From UBA7887 sp964408735 (GTDB lineage Bacteria; Pseudomonadota; Alphaproteobacteria; UBA7887), in the NCBI GenBank assembly GCA_964408735.1, contig CAYPAX010000103.1, positions 1-16,215 of the forward strand: a stretch of 16,215 bases of DNA, in the 5' to 3' direction. The notes under the pieces are model-generated. The model searched no databases. It was given only the letters and a program-made list of their open reading frames with translations, and was not told the DNA's origin. Shown here one piece after another: positions 6,910-15,407 of this stretch (position 1 is its first letter; every line of letters begins with the position of its first letter). Position numbers and translations under genes: made by a program.

Positions 6910-8513
6910 CGACTTTGCAGACAGCCCTCGATGCGCGCACACCGGGTTATGCGGAGAACGCGGCCCGCAACGCCGCCCTGATCGAGGACTTGCATGGCGA
7001 AGTTGCCAAGGCGAAGCTCGGCGGCGGGGACGCTGCGCGCGAGCGCCACCTCGGCCGTGGCAAGCTGCTGCCCCGCGACCGCGTCCGCCTGTTGCTCGAT
7101 CCCGGCTCGCCGTTCCTCGAGCTGTCTCAACTCGCTGCCCATGGCATGTACGAGGACCAGGCGCCGTCGGCGGGCGTCGTCACCGGCATCGGCCGTGTCC
7201 AGGGGCGCGAATGCGTCGTCGTTGCCAACGACGCCACGGTCAAGGGCGGCACCTATTTCCCGATGACCGTGAAGAAGCATCTGCGCGCCCAGGAGATCGC
7301 CCGCGAGAACCGCCTGCCCTGCCTCTATCTCGTCGATTCCGGCGGCGCCTATCTGCCCAACCAGGACGAGGTCTTTCCCGACCGCGAGCATTTCGGGCGC
7401 ATCTTCTATAACCAAGCCACCATGTCGGCCGAAGGCATCCCGCAGATCGCCGTGGTGATGGGAAGCTGCACCGCCGGCGGCGCTTATGTGCCTGCCATGT
7501 CGGACGAGGCCGTCATCGTACGCGAGCAGGGCACCATTTTCCTCGGTGGCCCGCCGCTGGTGAAGGCCGCCACCGGGGAGGTCGTCAGCGCCGAGGAGCT
7601 GGGCGGCGCCGACGTTCACACGCGCGTCTCCGGCGTCGCCGACCACTATGCCCAGGACGACCGCCACGCACTCGCCATCACACGCCGCCTGGTCGGCAAT
7701 TTGAATCGGCCAAAGCGCGTCGACCTCGACATCGCCGAGCCTCGCGAGCCCCTATACGACGTTTCTGAGCTATACGGCCTGCTGCCGGAGGACCTGCGCC
7801 AGCCTTACGATGTGCGCGAGGTCATCGCCCGTCTGGTCGATGCCAGCGAGTTCGACGAGTTCAAGCCGCTCTACGGCACAACGCTGGTCACCGGCTTTGC
7901 CCGGCTCTGCGGCTATCCCATCGGCATCGTCGCCAATAACGGCATTCTGTTTTCGGAATCGGCGCTCAAGGGCGCCCATTTCATCGAGCTCTGCTGCCAG
8001 CGCGGCATCCCGCTCATCTTCCTGCAGAACATCGCCGGTTTCATGGTCGGCCAGAAATACGAATCCGGCGGCATCGCCAAGGACGGCGCCAAGCTGGTCA
8101 CTGCCGTCGCCTGCGCCCAGGTGCCGAAGCTCACGGTCATCATCGGCGGCAGTTTCGGCGCCGGCAATTACGGCATGTGCGGGCGCGCCTACAGCCCGCG
8201 CATGATGTGGATGTGGCCGACGGCACGCATCTCGGTGATGGGCGGGGAACAGGCGGCGACGGTATTGGCCACAGTGCGCCGCGACGGCATGGACAAACGC
8301 GGCGAAAGCTGGAGCGCCGACGACGAAGCCGCGTTCAAAGCGCCGATCCTCGATCAATACGAACACCAGGGCCATCCCTACTATGCCAGCGCGCGCCTTT
8401 GGGACGACGGCGTGATCGACCCGGCGGAGACCCGCCGCGTGCTGGGGCTGGCGCTTTCGGCAACCCTCAACGCGCCGATACCGGAGCCCCGCTTCGGCGT
8501 CTTCAGGATGTGA
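6906..8513 (+). CDS. mccB: Methylcrotonyl-CoA carboxylase, carboxyltransferase (beta) subunit
   Basis: The 535-residue carboxyltransferase transfers CO2 from carboxybiotin to 3-methylcrotonyl-CoA, giving 3-methylglutaconyl-CoA. The start is set at ATG 6906, within the ATGA overlap with the previous gene, giving MTTLQTALD and the normal family length. The open frame extends back to 6813, but that part is covered by the hydrolase gene. Family blocks include DSGGAYLPNQDEVFPDREHFGRIFYNQ (about 144-170), MGSCTAGGAYVPAMSDE (185-201), GTIFLGGPPLVKAATGE (209-225), NNGILFSESALKGAHFIELC (344-363) and GGSFGAGNYGMCGRAYSPR (414-432). GCxY and oxyanion Gly residues look intact. Its alpha partner lies three genes downstream. 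Geranyl-CoA carboxylase is the main alternative, but the adjacent LiuC and HMG-CoA lyase genes favour methylcrotonyl-CoA. Confidence 0.95.
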   Translation: MTTLQTALDARTPGYAENAARNAALIEDLHGEVAKAKLGGGDAARERHLGRGKLLPRDRVRLLLDPGSPFLELSQLAAHGMYEDQAPSAGVVTGIGRVQGRECVVVANDATVKGGTYFPMTVKKHLRAQEIARENRLPCLYLVDSGGAYLPNQDEVFPDREHFGRIFYNQATMSAEGIPQIAVVMGSCTAGGAYVPAMSDEAVIVREQGTIFLGGPPLVKAATGEVVSAEELGGADVHTRVSGVADHYAQDDRHALAITRRLVGNLNRPKRVDLDIAEPREPLYDVSELYGLLPEDLRQPYDVREVIARLVDASEFDEFKPLYGTTLVTGFARLCGYPIGIVANNGILFSESALKGAHFIELCCQRGIPLIFLQNIAGFMVGQKYESGGIAKDGAKLVTAVACAQVPKLTVIIGGSFGAGNYGMCGRAYSPRMMWMWPTARISVMGGEQAATVLATVRRDGMDKRGESWSADDEAAFKAPILDQYEHQGHPYYASARLWDDGVIDPAETRRVLGLALSATLNAPIPEPRFGVFRM

Positions 8514-8517
8514 CACC

Positions 8518-9309
8518 ATGACCGATGCCTTATTGCTGACCCATGACGAGCGCGGCGTGGCCCGCATTACCCTCAATCGTCCGGACGTGCACAATGCTTT
8601 CAATGAGGATCTCATCAACGCGCTCGATGATGCGATCACTGAGGTGATCGAGAGCGATGCTGTTCGTGTCGTGGTGATTGCCGGCAACGGCAAGAGCTTC
8701 TCTGCCGGCGCAGACCTCAACTGGATGAAGCGTACCGCGGACTACGATTTCGCCGAAAACAGCGCCGACGCGTTGCGCTTCGGCATCATGCTGGGGCGTC
8801 TCGCGTCGATGCCGAAACCCGTTGTCGGGGTCATCCAGGGCCCCGCCTATGGCGGTGGCGTCGGCCTGGTCTCGGCCTGCGATATCGCCATTGCCGGCGA
8901 GGCGGCGGCTTTCATGCTCTCCGAGATCAAGCTCGGCCTCATCCCTGCCGTAATCAGCCCCTATGTGGTGCGTGCCATGGGCGCGCGTCAGGCGCGGCGC
9001 TACTTCCAGAGCGCCGAACGCATCGATGCCGCGACAGCATGCCGGCTCGGCCTGGTGCACGAGGTGGTGGCCGATGCGGAGCTGGAAGCGACGGCCGATG
9101 CCATGATTGCGCGCCTGCTCAAGAACAGCCCGGCAGCCATGGCAGCCTCCAAGGATCTGATCGAGGCGGTCAGCGACAGACCGACCGACCACGCCGTGAT
9201 CGAGGACACCGCAAGGCGCATCGCCGAAGCGCGGGCCAGCGCTGACGGCCGCGAAGGCATCGCCGCCTTCCTGGAGAAGCGCAAGCCGGTCTGGCCCGGC
9301 CAGGGATAA
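8518..9309 (+). CDS. liuC: Enoyl-CoA hydratase/isomerase, probable methylglutaconyl-CoA hydratase
   Basis: The 263-residue crotonase-fold protein probably hydrates 3-methylglutaconyl-CoA to HMG-CoA. The oxyanion-hole segments are SAGADLNWMKR (62-72) and GPAYGGGVGL (108-117). The SAGADLNWMKR string and the later SEIKLGLIPAVISPYVVRAMGARQARRYF stretch are hallmarks of the LiuC branch rather than general fatty-acid hydratases. E136 in LSEIKLGL corresponds to the retained catalytic Glu. The C-terminal FLEKRKPVW is also typical. The gene starts 4 bases after the carboxylase beta stop and precedes the channel gene by 12 bases, so it sits inside the operon. The assignment is inferred from motifs plus its position between the two carboxylase genes and HMG-CoA lyase. 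Confidence 0.92.
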   Translation: MTDALLLTHDERGVARITLNRPDVHNAFNEDLINALDDAITEVIESDAVRVVVIAGNGKSFSAGADLNWMKRTADYDFAENSADALRFGIMLGRLASMPKPVVGVIQGPAYGGGVGLVSACDIAIAGEAAAFMLSEIKLGLIPAVISPYVVRAMGARQARRYFQSAERIDAATACRLGLVHEVVADAELEATADAMIARLLKNSPAAMAASKDLIEAVSDRPTDHAVIEDTARRIAEARASADGREGIAAFLEKRKPVWPGQG

Positions 9310-9321
9310 GGAAAACCCTTC

Positions 9322-10248
9322 GTGGCCTATACAGGTCGCCAGCGTATCGTCGGCATCGTGCTCACCGTCGCGATGATTCTACTGATCGCCTTCGCGGTCA
9401 CCGAGATCGCCTTTTGGCTCGCCTTCGTCATGGTGGCGATCATTGCCGGCGGCGTCGCCTTCGTCACGCGGGTGTTTCCCGGCAGCCGCTTCTTCTCGAT
9501 CTCGCTGGCCAACCTGCTCGCGGTCTATGCCAGCATCTACATGCTCTTCATCACGACCAATTTCATCGGCGCCAGCGAGGCGGTGGTCTCGGTCGCATTC
9601 CTGTTGCCAATCCTCGCCTTTTTCGGTGGCGCCTGGCGCTGGCGCGAACCCATCGCGACCATCCTCGGCGAACCCGAAGTCAGCGAGCATGCGGGTATCG
9701 GCCACATTCTGCGCTGGCTGCTGCCGGTCTTCGCTGTCGGCGCCACGACCTTCGCCCTGCCGCCCCTGGCGCTGACACCTCTGCAAACGGATGGAATCCT
9801 GCTGCTGGACATGGCGGTGATCGCCGGGCTGGTCTTCTTCGCCAGCCGCGCCGTGGCGATATTCATGATCGCCACGGGCCTGATGTTCGAGGAGTTCTTC
9901 GTGCGCGCCGAGAGACTCGCGGTTCCTGCCTTCGCTTTTCTTACTTTCTACTCGCTCAATGTCATCGTCTTCGCTGCGCTCTACCGCATCGTCGAGCGCG
10001 TCTCGGGCACGCCCCAGTTTCTCGTGGCCGGCGAGCCCGCGACGATCACCTTTTCCGAGGCGCTGTATTTCTCGCTCATCAGTGTGGCGACGGTGGGCTA
10101 TGGTGACATCACGCCACTGGGGGGCCTGGTGCGCGCGCTGGCCAGCTTGCAGATCATCATCGGCGTCCTGCTGCTGCTGTTCGGTTTCTACGAGATCATG
10201 AGCTATGCCCGCGACCATCTCGAACACGAGCACAAAAGGCGGCGATAG
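9322..10248 (+). CDS. Multi-pass membrane protein with K+-channel pore (Ion_trans_2 type)
   Basis: The 308-residue protein starts at GTG 9322, with AAGGA (9308-9312) overlapping the stop of the hydratase gene 9 bases upstream. Seven or eight hydrophobic segments are visible (about 9-30, 31-52, 58-82, 86-104, 127-151, 158-188, 199-224, 267-294). The last two flank a pore loop, EALYFSLISVATVGYGDITP (246-265), whose TVGYGD (257-262) is the K+ selectivity filter. A short basic tail follows (EHEHKRRR). There is no RCK/TrkA-N domain, cyclic-nucleotide domain or arginine-rich voltage sensor. The six N-terminal helices do not resemble a family I can name. It is placed between the hydratase and carboxylase alpha genes, an unexpected place for an ion channel. 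It may conduct K+, but function in this pathway is unknown. Confidence 0.85.
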   Translation: MAYTGRQRIVGIVLTVAMILLIAFAVTEIAFWLAFVMVAIIAGGVAFVTRVFPGSRFFSISLANLLAVYASIYMLFITTNFIGASEAVVSVAFLLPILAFFGGAWRWREPIATILGEPEVSEHAGIGHILRWLLPVFAVGATTFALPPLALTPLQTDGILLLDMAVIAGLVFFASRAVAIFMIATGLMFEEFFVRAERLAVPAFAFLTFYSLNVIVFAALYRIVERVSGTPQFLVAGEPATITFSEALYFSLISVATVGYGDITPLGGLVRALASLQIIIGVLLLLFGFYEIMSYARDHLEHEHKRRR

Positions 10249-10275
10249 GGGCAATGCGACGGGTGGGGAAAGACT

Positions 10276-12321
10276 GTGTTCGATAGAATTCTGATCGCCA
10301 ATCGCGGCGAGATCGCTTGCCGCGTCATCGATACGGCACGACGGCTGGGAATACGCACCGTCGCGGTCTATTCCGAGGCCGATGCCGACGCACTGCACGT
10401 GCGCCTGGCAGACGAGGCCTACCCGATCGGAGGCGCAGCAGCGGCGGACAGCTATTTGCGCATCGAGACTATCGTTGAGGTGGCACGGCATTCGGGCGCC
10501 CAGGCGGTTCATCCCGGTTACGGTTTCCTTTCGGAAAACCCGGTGCTCGCCGAAGCCTGTGCGGCGGCCGATATCGTTTTCGTGGGCCCACCTGCAGATG
10601 TCATCCGGGCCATGGGGGCCAAGGACCAGGCGCGCCGCATCATGGAAGAGGCCGAAGTGCCCGTGGTGCCGGGCTATCACGACGACAACCTCGACCTCAA
10701 GGTCATGACAACCCAAGCGCGCCTGATCGGCTTCCCGGTCATGGTCAAGGCGGTGGCCGGTGGCGGCGGCCGCGGCATTCGGATTGCCGAGCGCGAACTC
10801 GATTTGGCCGAAGCCATCGCCGCGGCGCGGCGCGAGGCGAAATCGGCTTTCGGCGACGACCGCGTACTCATCGAAAAGCTGGTGCTCCGCCCACGCCATA
10901 TCGAGGTGCAAGTCTTCACCGACACACGCGGCAATGCCGTGCATATGCACGAGCGAGACTGCTCTGTGCAAAGGCGCCACCAAAAGGTGATCGAGGAAGC
11001 ACCCTCGCCGGCGGTCTCGCCGGACCTGCGTGCCGAGCTTGGCGCAACCGCCTTGGCCGCCGCCCAGGCTATCGGCTATGTCGGCGCCGGCACGGTGGAG
11101 TTCATCGTCGATCCCGAGGGCACGTATTACTTTATGGAGATGAATACGCGTCTGCAAGTCGAGCATCCGGTGACAGAGATGATCACCGGACTGGATCTGG
11201 TCGAATGGCAGTTCAGGGTCGCCGCGGGCGAAGCGCTACCGCTGCCGCAGGAGGCGATTCCGCTCTACGGTCATGCCGTCGAAGTGCGGCTTTATGCGGA
11301 GGATCCCGAGCGCGACTTCCTGCCTGTCACAGGCACTCTCTCGCGCCTGCGCCTGCCGGTTGAGCCCGGCAGCACCCCGGCCGGCGCGCGCGTCTCGGCG
11401 CGTGTGGATTGCGGCGTGGTCGAGGGCGACAGCATCAGCCCCCACTACGACCCGATGATTGCCAAAGTCGTCTCCTGGGGGCGTGACCGGGCCGAGGCGG
11501 TGCGCGCGCTATCAGGGGCCTTGTCGGCGACGCAGATCGGCGGCACGACGACCAACCTTGCCTTCCTCGGCGCCATTTTGCGCCATCCGGCTTACGGCAT
11601 GAACGAAGTCGATACCGGCTTCATCGAGCGTCACAACGAAGACCTCTTGCCGCCGCCTGTCTCGGCGCCGGCTTTGGCGCTGGCCTTGGCGGCGCTCAGC
11701 GTACTTCTGGAACGGCGCCAGGCTGCCGCGGCCGCCAATGCGAAATCGAGTGATCCCCATTCACCCTGGGGTACTGCGGACGGCTGGCGCCTCAACGACG
11801 ATGCGCACGACACCATTACCGTCATCGACAACGGCGCCCCGGTCGAGATCGGCGTGCGCGGCGGGCCGAGCCCGCTGTGGCTGGATCTGCCCGATGGTGA
11901 GGTCGAGGCGGACGGCACCCTCGGCGAGGACGGTCGCCTGCGGGCCACAGTCGCGGGCATCGCCGTCAATGCCACGACATTCCGCGAGACCCTGCCGCGG
12001 GGCGGCGAGCGGCTGACCGTGAGCGTGCAGGAATCGAGCTGGCATCTTGGTCTGGACGACCCTCTTGCCGTCGCCGCCGCGGACGAAGCGGACAGCGGGC
12101 GGCTCACCGCGCCCATGCCCGGGCGCATCGTGCGCGTGCTGGTGGATGATGGCTCCAGGGTCGAGCGCGGCGCGCCCCTGATGATATTGGAGGCGATGAA
12201 GATGGAGCACACTATCGCGGCGCCAGCTGCCGGCCATGTCGAGCGCTTCAAGTTCGCCCTTGGCGACTGGGTCAGCGAAGGCGAAGTGCTGCTCGATTTC
12301 GCCGCCGACGAGGCCAGCTGA
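10276..12321 (+). CDS. mccA: Methylcrotonyl-CoA carboxylase, biotin carboxylase/BCCP (alpha) subunit
   Basis: The 681-residue protein uses ATP and bicarbonate to carboxylate its own biotin for transfer by the beta subunit. It begins at GTG 10276, with GGGGAA 5 bases upstream. The biotin carboxylase N-domain starts at FDRILIANRGEIACR. The ATP-grasp Gly-rich loop is AGGGGRGIR (161-169). EMNTRLQVEHPVTE is at 288-301, so E288, N290, R292, E296 and R338 fall at the same numbers as the active-site residues of E. coli AccC. A linker/BT region follows at about 450-600. The biotinyl domain carries EAMKMEHT with the modified lysine at K642 (codon at 12199). The length fits MccA/LiuD. It lies 27 bases after the channel gene and 3 before HMG-CoA lyase. 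A propionyl- or geranyl-CoA carboxylase alpha subunit would look similar; context decides. Confidence 0.94.
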   Translation: MFDRILIANRGEIACRVIDTARRLGIRTVAVYSEADADALHVRLADEAYPIGGAAAADSYLRIETIVEVARHSGAQAVHPGYGFLSENPVLAEACAAADIVFVGPPADVIRAMGAKDQARRIMEEAEVPVVPGYHDDNLDLKVMTTQARLIGFPVMVKAVAGGGGRGIRIAERELDLAEAIAAARREAKSAFGDDRVLIEKLVLRPRHIEVQVFTDTRGNAVHMHERDCSVQRRHQKVIEEAPSPAVSPDLRAELGATALAAAQAIGYVGAGTVEFIVDPEGTYYFMEMNTRLQVEHPVTEMITGLDLVEWQFRVAAGEALPLPQEAIPLYGHAVEVRLYAEDPERDFLPVTGTLSRLRLPVEPGSTPAGARVSARVDCGVVEGDSISPHYDPMIAKVVSWGRDRAEAVRALSGALSATQIGGTTTNLAFLGAILRHPAYGMNEVDTGFIERHNEDLLPPPVSAPALALALAALSVLLERRQAAAAANAKSSDPHSPWGTADGWRLNDDAHDTITVIDNGAPVEIGVRGGPSPLWLDLPDGEVEADGTLGEDGRLRATVAGIAVNATTFRETLPRGGERLTVSVQESSWHLGLDDPLAVAAADEADSGRLTAPMPGRIVRVLVDDGSRVERGAPLMILEAMKMEHTIAAPAAGHVERFKFALGDWVSEGEVLLDFAADEAS

Positions 12322-12324
12322 GCC

Positions 12325-13239
12325 ATGGCGCTGTCGGCCAGCGTAGCGATGTTCGAGGTCGGGCCGCGCGACGGCCTGCAGAACGAGGCCGGCGAGGTGA
12401 CGACCGCCACAAAGGTCGAGCTAATCGACCGGCTCGCCGCTTGCGGCCTGAGTGCCATCGAATCGACCAGCTTTGTCTCGCCAAAATGGGTGCCGCGCAT
12501 GGCCGACAATGCTGACGTGATGGCGGGTATCGCGCGGCAGGACGGCGTCAGCTATCCGGTGCTCACCCCCAATATGCGGGGCTACGAGGATGCGCGAGCG
12601 GCAGGCGCCGACACGGTTTGCGTCTTCAGCGCCGCCTCAGAGACTTTTTCACAGAAGAATACCAATTGCACGATCGCCGAAAGCCTGGCCCGCGCCGAGC
12701 CCATCGTCGCTGCCGCCACGGCCGACGGTATTCGCGCCCGCGGCTACATTTCCTGTGCTCTCGGCTGTCCCTACGAAGGCGATATCGAGCCGGCGGCGGT
12801 GGCGGACCTTGCCAAGGCACTGGACGCCATGGGCTGCTACGAAATCTCGCTCGGCGACACGGTCGGCTTCGGCACGCCCTTGCAAGCCAGGGCCCTGGTC
12901 GAAACCGTAGCCGAGCAAGTTCCCGCCGGCCGCCTGGCAGCGCATTTCCACGACACCTATGGCCAGGCCCTGGCCAATCTCGCCGCCGTGCTCGACTGTG
13001 GCCTCGCGGTCATCGATTCGAGCCTCGGCGGGCTCGGCGGCTGCCCCTATGCCAAAGGCGCCAAAGGCAATGTGGCGACCGAGGACGTGCTCTATATGCT
13101 CGCCGGCATGGGCATCGAGACGGGCGTCGATCTGGAGGCCGTGACGCGCACCTCGTGGTGGCTGTTCGGCACGCTCGGTCGGCGGCCCAACAGCCGCGTC
13201 GCCCAGGCGCTCGGAGCCAAGCTCGGCCTTGCCGCGTAG
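12325..13239 (+). CDS. liuE: Hydroxymethylglutaryl-CoA lyase
   Basis: The 304-residue DRE-TIM metallolyase cleaves HMG-CoA to acetoacetate and acetyl-CoA, the last step of the lower leucine pathway. The N-terminal EVGPRDGLQNE (11-21) supplies R15 and D16. Metal-binding histidines are H207 and H209 in AAHFHDTYGQA. The active-site Cys loop is SSLGGLGGCPYAKGAKGNVATED (232-254) with C240, the family signature apart from LG in place of the commoner VA/AG. The start ATG is 3 bases after the carboxylase alpha stop. The last 11 bases overlap the TTG start of the following permease gene. All residues expected for activity are present. Confidence 0.95.
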   Translation: MALSASVAMFEVGPRDGLQNEAGEVTTATKVELIDRLAACGLSAIESTSFVSPKWVPRMADNADVMAGIARQDGVSYPVLTPNMRGYEDARAAGADTVCVFSAASETFSQKNTNCTIAESLARAEPIVAAATADGIRARGYISCALGCPYEGDIEPAAVADLAKALDAMGCYEISLGDTVGFGTPLQARALVETVAEQVPAGRLAAHFHDTYGQALANLAAVLDCGLAVIDSSLGGLGGCPYAKGAKGNVATEDVLYMLAGMGIETGVDLEAVTRTSWWLFGTLGRRPNSRVAQALGAKLGLAA

Positions 13240-14605
13240 CATCCCAACCCTCATCGCCGCCATCACGACGCTGGCGGCGGCAGCCCTTGCCCTTGCCGCA
13301 TTCGCCGGCGGCAGCGATCAGCCCCTGCTGCTGAGCGGCGCCCTGACGCTGTTCGCCATCGGCTTCTATTGCACGGGCGTGGTGCCGGGCTACGTCACGG
13401 CGCTGCTGTTCTTCCTCCTAGCCATGCTGCTCTCGGTGGCACCGGCTGACGTGGTTTTCTCGGGCTTCCGCTCGCCTGCCTTCTGGCTCGTCTTCGGCGG
13501 CCTGATCATCGGCCTGGCCGTGAAGCGCACAGGCCTCGGCAACCGCGCCGCCCGCGCCCTTGCGGTGGTCCTGCATGGCAGCTATCTGCGGGTGGTCGCC
13601 GGCACGGTGATGATGACCGTGGCGGTCTCCTTCGTCATGCCGTCGAGCCTCGGGCGCGTGGTGCTGCTGATCCCCATCGTGGTCGCGCTGGCCGACGAGC
13701 TCGGCTATGGGCCGGGGCGTGTCGGGCGCACGGGCATGGTCGCCGCCGCCATGCTCGGTATCTTCCTGCCCGCCTTCACCATATTGCCGGCGAACATCCC
13801 CAACATGATCATGCTCGGCGCCGCGGAGACGCTCTACGGCATCCGCCTGGGCTATATGGACTATCTGCTGATCCACTTCCCGGTGATAGGTTGGGGCAAG
13901 GTTATGGGGGTCATCGCGGTGGTGGCCTGGCTGTTTCGCGACACCGCGCCGGAGCGCCCGGCCAAGCGCGACAGGACGCCGATGAGCACAGCCGAAAAGC
14001 GCCTGGCGGTGCTGCTGGCGCTGGCGGTGGCGCTCTGGGTGAGCGATTCCTGGCACGGCATTTCGCCGGCCTGGATCGGGCTCGGCACGGGACTGATCTG
14101 CCTGCTGCCGGGCATCGGCGTCGTCTCGTTCCGGGCCTTCGAGACCGAGGTCGACCACACGGCGGCGTTCTATGTCGCCGGCATCATCAGCCTCGGCGCG
14201 GTGGTGGCCCATGGCGGTCTCGGCGACTGGCTCGGCGGATACCTGCTCGAGGGCGCCGGCCTGGCGCCCGGCCAAGGCCTCGCCAACCTCTATACCTTAT
14301 CGGCCACGGCGACATTGCTCGGCCTGGCGACCACCCTGCCCGGCATCCCCGCGGTGATGACGCCGCTTGCCGGGCTGCTCTCCGATGCCACCGGCTTCAG
14401 CCGCGAGGCGGTGGTGATGAGCCAGGTCATCGGCTTCTCGACCGTGCTGCTGCCCTACCAGGCACCGCCGCTGGTCGTCGCCATCCGCCTCGGCGGCGTG
14501 CGCAGCGCCGACATCGCCCGCTGCACGCTGGCGATCGCGCTCTATACCTTTGTGTTGCTGCTGCCGCTAACCTATGTTTGGTGGCAGGCTATCGGCTTGA
14601 TCTGA
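13229..14605 (+). CDS. SLC13/DASS-like anion permease
   Basis: The 458-residue membrane protein has about eleven or twelve hydrophobic segments and a charged cytoplasmic loop at about 238-258 (DTAPERPAKRDRTP). Halves are related, as in SLC13/CitT/ArsB-type ion transporters: the first has FVMPSSLGRVVLLIPI (135-150) and PANIPNMIMLGAAE (187-200); the second has TTLPGIPAVMTPLAGLLS (368-385) and LPYQAPPLVVAI (408-419). These are the hairpin regions that bind Na+ and carboxylate in the family, although textbook SNT motifs are not obvious. Translation is taken from TTG 13229, overlapping HMG-CoA lyase by 11 bases. GGAG lies 12 bases upstream, and no other start before the first helix is available. 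By position it may import the acid whose carbon enters the pathway. The substrate cannot be inferred. Confidence 0.8.
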   Translation: MPRSIPTLIAAITTLAAAALALAAFAGGSDQPLLLSGALTLFAIGFYCTGVVPGYVTALLFFLLAMLLSVAPADVVFSGFRSPAFWLVFGGLIIGLAVKRTGLGNRAARALAVVLHGSYLRVVAGTVMMTVAVSFVMPSSLGRVVLLIPIVVALADELGYGPGRVGRTGMVAAAMLGIFLPAFTILPANIPNMIMLGAAETLYGIRLGYMDYLLIHFPVIGWGKVMGVIAVVAWLFRDTAPERPAKRDRTPMSTAEKRLAVLLALAVALWVSDSWHGISPAWIGLGTGLICLLPGIGVVSFRAFETEVDHTAAFYVAGIISLGAVVAHGGLGDWLGGYLLEGAGLAPGQGLANLYTLSATATLLGLATTLPGIPAVMTPLAGLLSDATGFSREAVVMSQVIGFSTVLLPYQAPPLVVAIRLGGVRSADIARCTLAIALYTFVLLLPLTYVWWQAIGLI

Positions 14606-14618
14606 CGGGAGACGAGAC

Positions 14619-15407
14619 ATGGCAAGACTGACGGGGAAGCGCGCGATCGTAACGGGGGCGGCAAGCGGCATCGGCCGCGCCAGCGCCCGGCTGTTCGCGG
14701 CGGAAGGCGCGAAAGTGCTGGCGGTGGATGTGGCCGAAGACGCCCTGGCCGAGACCGTCGCCATGATCGAGGCCGACGGCAACAGCGCCATCGCGCACCC
14801 CGCCAGCGTCGCCGACGAGGCGCAGGTTCAGGCCTTCACCGCCCGCGCCACCAGCGAATGGGGCGGCCTCGACGTGATCTACGCCAATGCCGGCATCAGC
14901 GGCGGATACGTGCCGCTGTTCGAGCAGACGGTGGCGCACTGGCAGGAGGTCCTCCAGATTAATCTCGTGGGCGTCTTCCTCTGCATAAAGCATTCGGCGC
15001 CGCCGATGATCGAGGCCGGAGCCGGCGCCATCGTCTGCACCGCCTCGGTCGCAGGGCTGCGCGCCAATGCCGGCGGCACGCCCTATTCGGCAAGGAAGGC
15101 CGGCGTCATCTCGCTGGCCCAAACCGTCGCCAACGAGCTCTTGGGCACGGGCGTGCGCATCAACGCCATCTGCCCCGGCCTCATCGAGACCGGCATGACC
15201 CGCCCCATCTTCGAGCGCGCCCGCGAACGCGGCACCGACCACAGAATAGGCCAGCTCAACCCGTTGCAGCGCAACGGCGAGCCAAGCGAGATCGCCAACA
15301 TGGCGCTGTTCCTGGCGAGTGACGAAGCGTCCTATGTGAATGGTCAGGCGTTCGCGGTGGATGGCGGGTTGTCGAGCACGCATCCGTTCGTGGTGAGGGG
15401 GAGGTAG
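14619..15407 (+). CDS. Short-chain dehydrogenase/reductase (classical SDR)
   Basis: The 262-residue Rossmann-fold oxidoreductase has cofactor motif TGAASGIG at 12-19. D37 in VLAVDVAE at the end of strand 2 favours NAD(H) over NADP(H). NAG is at 90-92 and the catalytic residues are N114, S143, Y156 and K160 (YSARK). It ends in the usual FLASDEASYVNGQAFAVDGG. GGGAG (14607-14611) lies 7 bases before the ATG and the gene starts 13 bases after the permease stop, so it is probably the last operon member. The substrate is unknown. A hydroxy acid or hydroxyacyl-CoA made by the upstream hydrolases is a reasonable guess, and a 3-hydroxybutyrate dehydrogenase-like role on the acetoacetate side is another. 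Confidence 0.9.
   Translation: MARLTGKRAIVTGAASGIGRASARLFAAEGAKVLAVDVAEDALAETVAMIEADGNSAIAHPASVADEAQVQAFTARATSEWGGLDVIYANAGISGGYVPLFEQTVAHWQEVLQINLVGVFLCIKHSAPPMIEAGAGAIVCTASVAGLRANAGGTPYSARKAGVISLAQTVANELLGTGVRINAICPGLIETGMTRPIFERARERGTDHRIGQLNPLQRNGEPSEIANMALFLASDEASYVNGQAFAVDGGLSSTHPFVVRGR

Noticed and set aside
9379..11166. Minus-strand open frame (595 codons) opposite the channel and carboxylase alpha genes
   Set aside because: His/Asp/Arg/Gly-rich mirror translation of two well-supported genes, with no domain and no plausible start context.
6906..12321. Geranyl-CoA carboxylase (acyclic terpene pathway) instead of methylcrotonyl-CoA carboxylase
   Set aside because: The neighbouring LiuC-type hydratase and HMG-CoA lyase fit the methylcrotonyl route, and no other terpene-pathway (atu-type) genes are seen. 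A phylogeny with both enzyme types would settle it.
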